A stretch of DNA of 5,662 bases from Erysipelotrichaceae bacterium (lineage in GTDB: Bacteria > Bacillota_I > Bacilli_A > Erysipelotrichales > Erysipelotrichaceae): assembly GCA_017620435.1 (NCBI GenBank), contig JAFZQL010000126.1:1-5662 (forward strand). Reading direction: 5' to 3'. The notes below the pieces were generated by a model. It did not search any database. It saw only the letters and a program-made list of their open reading frames with translations, and was not told where the DNA came from. Below, piece after piece: positions 1 through 4,443 of the stretch (position 1 is its first letter; every line of letters starts with the position of its first letter). A program made the position numbers and the translations under genes.

Positions 1-255
1 CTTCTTCAGTTCGACATAAACTTTATCATCCGGACCTGCTTCCTCATAGGAACGGATCCGAATCTTTTCCTTGTATTCGGGTTTCTCGATCGATCTGCGT
101 ATCAGTTCATAAGAATCGGTATCGTAATAGATGGAACGGATCTTCGACCGGTAGAAACGGTCTTCTTCCATGTACGGCTTAAGATCTTTCAGGATCTGTT
201 CATACTGCGGCTGATCCAGTAGATACTTCTTTTCATTTCTTTGAAACGTCTGCAC
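1..255 (-). CDS. VTC-domain (polyphosphate polymerase-like) protein, 3' part cut off by the window
   Basis: The first 85 codons of a protein of the VTC/CYTH-like superfamily are visible; the rest lies left of base 1. Seen: an N-terminal FQRNEKKYLL stretch (residues 4-13), SIYYDT (41-46), KPEYKEKIRIRSY (58-70) and VYVELKK (79-85). This is the usual order of the basic, phosphate-binding beta-strands of the VTC tunnel domain. Known of the family: yeast Vtc4 makes polyphosphate from ATP, and bacterial homologues are annotated as polyphosphate polymerase domain proteins, often beside DUF4956 membrane proteins. Whether this one makes polyphosphate is inference. The GTG start is forced: a TAG stop lies in frame eight codons upstream (277-279), no ATG or TTG lies between, and an AGGAGG sits 7 bases before GTG. 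I see no convincing promoter in the 75 bases after the corA terminator, so readthrough from corA is possible. Confidence 0.85.
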   Translation of the reverse strand, partial: MQTFQRNEKKYLLDQPQYEQILKDLKPYMEEDRFYRSKIRSIYYDTDSYELIRRSIEKPEYKEKIRIRSYEEAGPDDKVYVELKK

Positions 256-262
256 CTTGCTT

Positions 263-268
263 CCTCCT
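263..268 (-). promoter_or_regulatory. Shine-Dalgarno site of the VTC-domain gene
   Basis: A perfect AGGAGG on the minus strand ends 7 bases before the GTG codon at 255-253. It fixes GTG as the start of the VTC-domain gene, because no other start codon exists between the in-frame upstream stop and the conserved N-terminal motif. Confidence 0.85.
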
Positions 269-330
269 TTCTTTTCCTATAGGATGCCTGATGAATGTGA
301 AATCTTTCTGAACTCAATCTGTTTCTTTTA

Positions 331-360
331 TGAAAAAACCGTATGGTCTTCCATACGGTT
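331..360 (-). terminator. Rho-independent terminator of corA
   Basis: On the minus strand a perfect 10-bp stem, AACCGTATGG / CCATACGGTT, with an AAGA tetraloop is followed directly by a T tract (six Ts counting the last stem bases). It lies 24 bases after the corA stop codon and before the VTC-domain gene, so it separates the two genes transcriptionally, at least in part. Confidence 0.9.
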
Positions 361-384
361 CTTAATGAATGATTGCAGATCAGC

Positions 385-1317
385 TTAGAACATCTGCTTG
401 TGGTTGAAGTAGCGCAGCACCAGCATAGAAGCAATGGCTGCAGCGGCAACGACAACTACAAAGGCATAAGGAGAGTTTTCGAACGGAACGCCGTCGATGT
501 TCATGCCGTAGGCATCGAAGATGATGCTCGGGATGGAAATGACGATGGCGGCGATCGCTATGAACTTCTGCACGACGTTCATGTTGTTGGAAATAATGGA
601 TGAGTAGGCATCCATCATGCCGTTGATGACGCCGCTGTAGGTGTCCGCCATTTCCGAAGCCTGTTTCGATTCGATCATGACATCTTCCAGCAGATCTTCA
701 TCCTCTTCGTATCTGGTAATGGCAGCCGATTTTGTCAGCTTCTCCAAAACGGCGTTGTTTCCCTTCAGAGATGTCGTGAAGTACAGAAGGCTCCTTCCCA
801 GTTCCATCATTTCCAGCAGGACCGGATTTTCGATGGAATGATGCAGGATGACTTCCAGCTGTTCCGACTGTCTGTTGATCTGGCGCAGATTCTTCAGATA
901 CAGTTTGGCGTTCTCCAGCAGGATGGTCAGAAGCATTCTGGTTTTCAGCTTGGTATCGACGGATTTCTTTGCCTTGCCCGAGAAGTTCAGGATCGGCGTG
1001 CTTTCCAGACAGACCGTAATCAAGGCGTCCTTGGCGAGAATGATCGCCAAAGGAATCGTAATAAAACGGCTCTTGCCGTCTTTCTCTTCCGTAGAAGGAA
1101 TGTCGACAAGAATCAGTGTATAGTCGTCTTCTTTTGTTATACGGGTCGATTCTTCTTCATCCAGTGCGGCCCGCAAGTCGTCCGCTTCGATCTCGTACTT
1201 TTCTTCAATTTCTACAAGCTCTTTTTCAGTAGGATGGACCAGATTGATCCAGCATCCTTTCTGAGGTTCGTCAATGCTTACCAGTTCGCTTTTTTTTGTT
1301 ATGTATATCTTCTGCAT
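385..1317 (-). CDS. corA: CorA-family Mg2+/divalent cation transporter
   Basis: This is a 310-residue channel of the CorA family, which forms pentamers in the cytoplasmic membrane and takes up Mg2+ (some members Co2+ or Ni2+). Seen: an acidic cytoplasmic N-terminal domain (about 1-245) with long helices rich in Glu and Leu, a first membrane helix at about 250-269 ending in the signature YGMN (270-273), a short external loop (274-283), a second hydrophobic helix at about 284-302, and a basic tail NHKQMF. The loop after GMN reads IDGVPFENSPYAF and lacks the classical MPEL of the archetypal CorA; many Firmicute paralogues also lack it, so the exact ion is uncertain. The frame stays open ten codons further upstream (to 1347), but AAAGGAG lies 7 bases before the ATG at 1317 and the family N-terminus fits this start. 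It appears monocistronic, with its own promoter and terminator. Confidence 0.93.
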   Translation of the reverse strand: MQKIYITKKSELVSIDEPQKGCWINLVHPTEKELVEIEEKYEIEADDLRAALDEEESTRITKEDDYTLILVDIPSTEEKDGKSRFITIPLAIILAKDALITVCLESTPILNFSGKAKKSVDTKLKTRMLLTILLENAKLYLKNLRQINRQSEQLEVILHHSIENPVLLEMMELGRSLLYFTTSLKGNNAVLEKLTKSAAITRYEEDEDLLEDVMIESKQASEMADTYSGVINGMMDAYSSIISNNMNVVQKFIAIAAIVISIPSIIFDAYGMNIDGVPFENSPYAFVVVVAAAAIASMLVLRYFNHKQMF

Positions 1318-1324
1318 CTGCGTT

Positions 1325-1331
1325 CTCCTTT
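1325..1331 (-). promoter_or_regulatory. Shine-Dalgarno site of corA
   Basis: AAAGGAG on the minus strand ends 7 bases before the ATG at 1317-1315. This selects that ATG over the in-frame ATGs at 1347 and 1341, which have no comparable site. A U-rich tract (minus strand TCTTTTTC, 1361-1354) just upstream could pair with this site; see findings. Confidence 0.8.
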
Positions 1332-1377
1332 CAGCTGACATCAGCAAATCAGTGAAAAAGATCCGCCTATGTCATTC

Positions 1378-1446
1378 CTACGCTTCGTTGATCAAATATG
1401 TACTGTGTCCGGGCAACCCGTCCATATCTTTCTTCGCTTTTTTCAT
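1378..1446 (-). CDS. Possible 22-codon leader ORF upstream of corA
   Basis: The leader between the predicted corA promoter and corA holds ATG plus 21 further codons and a TAG stop. The peptide starts MKKAKKDMDG, ends STYLINEA, and has a lysine-rich start and a GLPG in the middle. The stop lies about 60 bases before the corA ATG. No Shine-Dalgarno site precedes the ATG. The best promoter would start transcription almost at this ATG, so translation would have to be leaderless or come from another promoter. I do not recognise the peptide. An ORF of this length can occur by chance, so this is a candidate only. Its interest comes from corL, a short leader ORF reported to control corA expression in Salmonella. 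Confidence 0.25.
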   Translation of the reverse strand: MKKAKKDMDGLPGHSTYLINEA

Positions 1447-1453
1447 TACTACT

Positions 1454-1482
1454 ATTTTATTTTTTTGGTATAGAAAAAACAA
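1454..1482 (-). promoter_or_regulatory. Predicted sigma-A promoter of corA
   Basis: On the minus strand a -35 element TTGTTT (1482-1477), a 17-base spacer and a -10 element TAAAAT (1459-1454) lie upstream of corA. The spacer is A/T-rich with a run of seven A. Transcription would start near 1447, giving a corA leader of about 130 bases. The site is just downstream of the superoxide reductase terminator, as expected for an independent unit. Confidence 0.6.
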
Positions 1483-1500
1483 TATCAAACAGCCAGGAAC

Positions 1501-1530
1501 AAAGAAAAAGTCCTGCACCAGGCAGGACTT
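1501..1530 (-). terminator. Rho-independent terminator of the superoxide reductase gene
   Basis: On the minus strand a perfect 9-bp stem, AAGTCCTGC / GCAGGACTT, with a CTGGT loop is followed by TTTCTTT. It begins 15 bases after the superoxide reductase stop codon. Confidence 0.9.
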
Positions 1531-1545
1531 AGATGGTAATTCTAA

Positions 1546-1920
1546 TCAGGCCTTCCAAAGACCGTGCAGATTGCAGTAAGCGTAGACTGCAAGAACTTCT
1601 TCGCCTTCCAGAAGAGCGAATACAGCTTCCGGTTTTTCTTCCGGTTTCAGAGCCTTGCGCTGATTGCCCTTGGTAGTCTGGATCGCTACCCACTCGATAT
1701 AGTGCTGTTCAATCATCGGATGATCTACTTCACCGACTTTGACATACACCTTGTTATCCTTAACTTCATATACCGGAACATGCTTCTCAACTGCGCCGTC
1801 CGAAGTTCCCGGAATGATCTCTTCCATCGGTTCTCCACAGCATACAACCGGACAGGAAGTCTTATTCACGATCGCAACCATCTGACCGCAGCGTTTACAG
1901 CGATAAAATTTCATTTCCAT
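1546..1920 (-). CDS. dfx: Class I (two-iron) superoxide reductase, desulfoferrodoxin
   Basis: A cytoplasmic enzyme of 124 residues, the usual length, that reduces superoxide to hydrogen peroxide without releasing oxygen; electrons normally come from rubredoxin. Seen: an N-terminal desulforedoxin-like domain whose four cysteines, C8, C11, C27 and C28, match the Fe(Cys)4 centre I, then the neelaredoxin-like catalytic domain. The ligands of the Fe(His)4Cys centre II are all present: H47 in EKHVPV, H67 in DHP, H73 in EQHYIEW, and C116 and H119 in YCNLHG. The catalytic Glu45-Lys46 pair of the family is also intact. C23 is an extra cysteine of unknown meaning. The start at residue 1 rather than M3 is favoured by AAGGAG placed 7 bases upstream. 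The gene is a single unit between its own promoter and terminator. It marks an anaerobe that meets oxygen, and its promoter carries a possible PerR operator. Confidence 0.96.
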   Translation of the reverse strand: MEMKFYRCKRCGQMVAIVNKTSCPVVCCGEPMEEIIPGTSDGAVEKHVPVYEVKDNKVYVKVGEVDHPMIEQHYIEWVAIQTTKGNQRKALKPEEKPEAVFALLEGEEVLAVYAYCNLHGLWKA

Positions 1921-1931
1921 AGTTTTTCTCC

Positions 1932-1946
1932 TTATCTATATTATAA
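1932..1946 (-). promoter_or_regulatory. Possible PerR operator overlapping the superoxide reductase -10 region
   Basis: The minus strand reads TTATAATATAGATAA. Against the Bacillus PerR consensus TTATAATnATTATAA it matches 11 of 14 defined positions, with a perfect left half and a right half matching 4 of 7. It covers the -10 and the start region, where a repressor would block transcription. A caution is that any TATAAT-type -10 in A/T-rich DNA scores well: the tRNA promoter in this window reaches 10 of 14 by the same count. Confidence 0.35.
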
Positions 1947-1948
1947 CA
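1940..1948 (-). promoter_or_regulatory. Extended -10 promoter of the superoxide reductase gene
   Basis: The minus strand has TGTTATAAT, a consensus TATAAT with the TGn extension, 19 bases before the ATG. The region 16-18 bases upstream is the tail of the tRNA terminator (GGCTTT-like) and offers no good -35, which fits an extended -10 promoter. Transcription would begin near 1933, leaving a very short leader that still contains AAGGAG. Confidence 0.65.
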
Positions 1949-1960
1949 AAAAAGCATGAT

Positions 1961-1981
1961 AAAAGCCCCGTTTCCGGGGCT
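1961..1981 (-). terminator. Terminator of the tRNA-Pro gene
   Basis: On the minus strand the stem AGCCCCG / CGGGGCT with a GAAA tetraloop is followed by TTTATC and, a little later, a run of six Ts. It starts 9 bases after the CCA end of the tRNA. The immediate T tract is short, but the G/C-rich stem and stable GNRA loop support the call. Confidence 0.8.
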
Positions 1982-1990
1982 CATATCCAA

Positions 1991-2067
1991 TGGTCTGAAC
2001 GAAGAGATTTGAACTCTCGGCCTCTCGGTCCCGAACCGAGCACTCTACCAAGCTGAGCTACGTTCAG
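1991..2067 (-). tRNA. tRNA-Pro (anticodon CGG), CCA encoded
   Basis: A full cloverleaf can be folded by hand on the minus strand. It has a 7-bp acceptor stem CTGAACG / CGTTCAG, a D stem GCTC / GAGT, an anticodon stem CTCGG / CCGAG around the loop TTCGGGA, a five-base variable loop and a T stem GAGAG / CTCTT with loop TTCAAAT. The anticodon CGG (2033-2031) reads the proline codon CCG, and the G after it is the usual m1G37 position of proline tRNAs. A73 is followed by a genomic CCA (1993-1991). No second tRNA is adjacent, and the gene has its own promoter and terminator. Confidence 0.97.
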
Positions 2068-2080
2068 AGCTGCTAATACA

Positions 2081-2107
2081 ATTATAATCCAAAATACGGT
2101 TTTTGAA
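2081..2107 (-). promoter_or_regulatory. Predicted promoter of the tRNA-Pro gene
   Basis: A consensus TATAAT (2086-2081) lies 13 bases before the tRNA 5' end on the minus strand. A weak -35, TTCAAA (2107-2102), lies 15 bases further upstream, a short spacing. The lpdA terminator directly upstream means the tRNA needs its own promoter. Confidence 0.55.
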
Positions 2108-2128
2108 CGATAATTCTGAAATATCTGC

Positions 2129-2162
2129 AAAAGAAAGCCGCTCTCTGTCTGGAAAGCGGCTT
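2129..2162 (-). terminator. Rho-independent terminator of the gcvPB-lplA-lpdA operon
   Basis: On the minus strand an 11-bp stem, AAGCCGCTTTC / GAGAGCGGCTT with one G-U pair, and a CAGACA loop are followed by TCTTTTG. It starts 6 bases after the lpdA stop codon, so it marks the 3' end of the operon. Confidence 0.9.
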
Positions 2163-2168
2163 AATTCA

Positions 2169-3500
2169 CTACTCTTTTACGGCATCCCAGATCATTTCGG
2201 AAATCGTTGGATGCGGATGAACGACTTCGGAAAGCTCGCTGACTTTCAGCTTTTTCTGTACGGCAACCGTCAGTTCGCCGATCAGTTCTGTTGCGTGCGG
2301 GGTTATGATCTGGCCGCCTACGATCACATCGTCGACCGTTATGATTTTCACAAATCCGCTGTCGCTGTTCTCAATCAGACACTTGCCGTTGGCTCCGGTC
2401 AGATACTTTCTTGCCTGATAGGCGATCCCTTTCTCTTTCAGTTCATCTTCTCCAATGCCGACACTGGCGATTTCCGGATCGGTATAGACACCGCTCGGGA
2501 TCACGCTCATGTCGTGGGAAGGCTGTCTGCCCAGGATCAGATCGATGATATTTTCTCCCTGTGCTTCGGCCACATGGGCAAGCTGGATGTTCCCCTGTCT
2601 GGCATCGCCGATGACATAAATGCTGTCAACATTTGTCCTGCCGTTTTCATCGGATACGATTCCTCTTCCTGTTTCCAGAGAAAAGTCTTCGCTTACAAGA
2701 GAAGCGATATTGGCTCTTCTGCCGGTAGCGATCAGGACTTCATCGGCTGTCACGGTCTGTTCCTCACCCTTCTTATCGGTATAGGTCACACTGTGATCCT
2801 CGCCGATCTTCTTAACGGCTGCACTACAGATGACATCGATCCCCTTCTTCCGGAAGAACATGGCCAGTCTAGTACCGAGTTCTCTGTCAAGTGTCGGCAG
2901 AAGACGATCCGCCATTTCGATGACAGTGACCTTGACGCCAAAACCGCTGAACGCATCCGCGATCTCGCAGCCGATCACGCCGCCGCCGATAATGATGATC
3001 GAATCCTTCAGCTGGTGATCCTTTTCCAGAACATCATCCGAGGTGATCGCAAATTCTCTGCCTTCGATCGGAGGAATTGCAGGGATAGATCCTGCGGCGA
3101 TGATGATGTGATCTCCTTCGTAGATTTCGCCGTTGCAGGAGATCTTGTCCTTATCGATGATCTGAGCAAAACCTTTTACCGTTTCCACCTTATTGGCCTT
3201 CAGCGATTTTTCAATGCCGCCTCTTAAAGTTGAAACAACAGAATCTCTTCTCTCCTTGACTTTTCCATAATCAAGGGAAGTGTTCTCTGCCAGGACTCCG
3301 AACATTTCTCCCTGTTTTGCATCCTTATAAACATGGGCAGACTGGATCAGCGCCTTCATTGGGATGCAGCCCCTGTTCAGACAGGTTCCGCCGATCTGAT
3401 CCTTTTCAAACAGGATCGTCTTTAAACCGTTCCTGCCGGCCTTGTTTGCGGCAGTATAACCTCCCGGTCCTCCGCCGATGATCATCACATCATATCTCAT
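2169..3500 (-). CDS. lpdA: Dihydrolipoyl dehydrogenase (glycine cleavage L protein)
   Basis: A cytoplasmic FAD flavoenzyme of 443 residues that reoxidises dihydrolipoyl groups with NAD+; next to gcvPB its partner is most likely the lipoylated H protein. Seen: the FAD-binding GGGPGG (9-14), the redox disulfide C40/C45 in GGTCLNRGCIPMKAL, the NAD-binding GGGVIG (172-177), ATGRRAN (258-264), the second FAD motif VIGDA (296-300), and the C-terminal dimer domain with the catalytic H430-E435 pair in HPHPTISE. It lacks the N-terminal lipoyl domain that some Firmicute homologues carry. The residue after CIP is Met, where Ser or Thr is usual. The start is supported by AGAGG six bases upstream, inside the end of lplA, and by the MRYDVMIIGGG N-terminus. 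The reading frame overlaps lplA by 11 bases, suggesting coupled translation. Confidence 0.96.
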   Translation of the reverse strand: MRYDVMIIGGGPGGYTAANKAGRNGLKTILFEKDQIGGTCLNRGCIPMKALIQSAHVYKDAKQGEMFGVLAENTSLDYGKVKERRDSVVSTLRGGIEKSLKANKVETVKGFAQIIDKDKISCNGEIYEGDHIIIAAGSIPAIPPIEGREFAITSDDVLEKDHQLKDSIIIIGGGVIGCEIADAFSGFGVKVTVIEMADRLLPTLDRELGTRLAMFFRKKGIDVICSAAVKKIGEDHSVTYTDKKGEEQTVTADEVLIATGRRANIASLVSEDFSLETGRGIVSDENGRTNVDSIYVIGDARQGNIQLAHVAEAQGENIIDLILGRQPSHDMSVIPSGVYTDPEIASVGIGEDELKEKGIAYQARKYLTGANGKCLIENSDSGFVKIITVDDVIVGGQIITPHATELIGELTVAVQKKLKVSELSEVVHPHPTISEMIWDAVKE

Positions 3501-4443
3501 GGTTTTCCTCTTTCAACAGTCTGATTACATCTCCTGTTTCATCTTCGGAGATGTTCAGTTCATTTAGTTTTCTGCCGATCAGTTTCTCTTCCAGATCATC
3601 CGCAAGATCCTGATCCATGGCATCCGTATAGATCTTCAGATCGAAGATCCTGTCGTCTTCTAGATCATACAGGATCCTGACTGTTCCCCAGTCGAAACGG
3701 GCCTGTTTCCTGTATTTCAGTTCGATCGCAGGACCGTAGATCCATTCCTGATCGGTAAAGAAAGCTCTATTCTTTTCAATTTCCGCTTTATCGAGCGGGT
3801 AATCCAGCACCTTGGATCCATACATTTCTTCAAATGAAAGGATCAGCGCATCTTTCAGCATATTTAGATCCAGATCTTTTCTGATCTGTTTCAGATTGAT
3901 CACCCTGGATCTGACCGACTTCACTGCCTTGGAATGCAGTTTCAGCATCGAGACATTCAGATACTTCTCCAGTGCTTCTTGATTCACTTCCAGCATGACA
4001 GTTCCATGATGGAAACAGTTCTCTTTACCTTTGTAGTAGGCATGACCGGAAAACTTCCTGCCGTCAACTGTCAGATCGTTTCTGCCGTTCTTCTCGGCTT
4101 TGATGCCCAGAAGATTCAGGGCATTGAGGATGATCTCATCCTGTCTTTCGACATTGAAAAGATTTTTCCTGCACAGAAACGTAAAGTTCAGGTTTCCCTG
4201 ATCATGATAGACGGCTCCTCCGCCCGAAATCCTCCGGGCAAGGAAACCGCCGTCATGTGTCAGCGTTTCGATTTTGCATTCGCTGTAGGCGTCCTGGTTC
4301 TTGCCTATCACGACCGTCCTGTCGTTGCGCCACAGGTAGAGGATGACTTCATCCTTTTCAACCTGATCAAGCAGATATTTCTCCAGAGCCTGGTTGTAAT
4401 AGACGTCAAAACCTTCAGACGCCACAGCGTAAAGCTTAATCAT
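3490..4443 (-). CDS. lplA: Lipoate-protein ligase A
   Basis: This enzyme activates free lipoate with ATP to lipoyl-AMP and transfers it to a lysine of acceptor proteins; here the likely acceptor is the glycine cleavage H protein. Seen: the biotin/lipoate ligase fold with the lipoate-binding loop RRISGGGAVYHD followed by GNLNF (70-86), GRNDLTVDGRKFSGHA (120-135) containing K130, which aligns with the catalytic lysine of the family, HHGTVML (145-151), and SVRSRVINL (176-184). About 120 further residues form the C-terminal accessory domain, so with 317 residues it is a complete, bacterial-length LplA that should carry out both half-reactions. The ATG overlaps the end of gcvPB by 8 bases (ATGATTAA), and no good Shine-Dalgarno site precedes it, so translation probably depends on ribosomes finishing gcvPB. 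The placement implies use of scavenged lipoate. Confidence 0.95.
   Translation of the reverse strand: MIKLYAVASEGFDVYYNQALEKYLLDQVEKDEVILYLWRNDRTVVIGKNQDAYSECKIETLTHDGGFLARRISGGGAVYHDQGNLNFTFLCRKNLFNVERQDEIILNALNLLGIKAEKNGRNDLTVDGRKFSGHAYYKGKENCFHHGTVMLEVNQEALEKYLNVSMLKLHSKAVKSVRSRVINLKQIRKDLDLNMLKDALILSFEEMYGSKVLDYPLDKAEIEKNRAFFTDQEWIYGPAIELKYRKQARFDWGTVRILYDLEDDRIFDLKIYTDAMDQDLADDLEEKLIGRKLNELNISEDETGDVIRLLKEENHEI

Noticed and set aside
256..330. A promoter for the VTC-domain gene (TTGAGT with TCATCA at 17 bases, or TATAGG with TTCACA at 14 bases)
   Set aside because: Either the -10 or the spacing is poor, so neither pair is good enough to call.
189..455. An 88-codon minus-strand frame bridging corA and the VTC gene
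   Set aside because: It runs through the corA terminator and overlaps both the corA 3' end and the VTC 5' end in other frames; its Cys- and Ser-rich translation has no domain.
838..1338. Plus-strand open frames of 91 and 166 codons opposite corA, and similar ones opposite lplA (3934-4446) and gcvPB (4508-5044)
   Set aside because: All are antisense to well-supported genes and have low-complexity or unrecognisable translations and no start signals.
1318..1453. M-box (ykoK) Mg2+ riboswitch in the corA leader
   Set aside because: The conserved M-box blocks as I remember them are absent; only small local hairpins are visible. An Rfam search would settle it.
1970..2100. A tRNA cluster or an integration site at the 3' end of the tRNA
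   Set aside because: Only one cloverleaf is present, and no repeat of the tRNA 3' end, integrase or change in base composition is seen nearby.
2103..3227. A 374-codon open frame on the plus strand opposite lpdA
   Set aside because: It lies antisense to a gene with all the Lpd motifs, shows no recognisable domain, runs through the lpdA terminator and has no ribosome binding site. It reflects the codon bias of the real gene.
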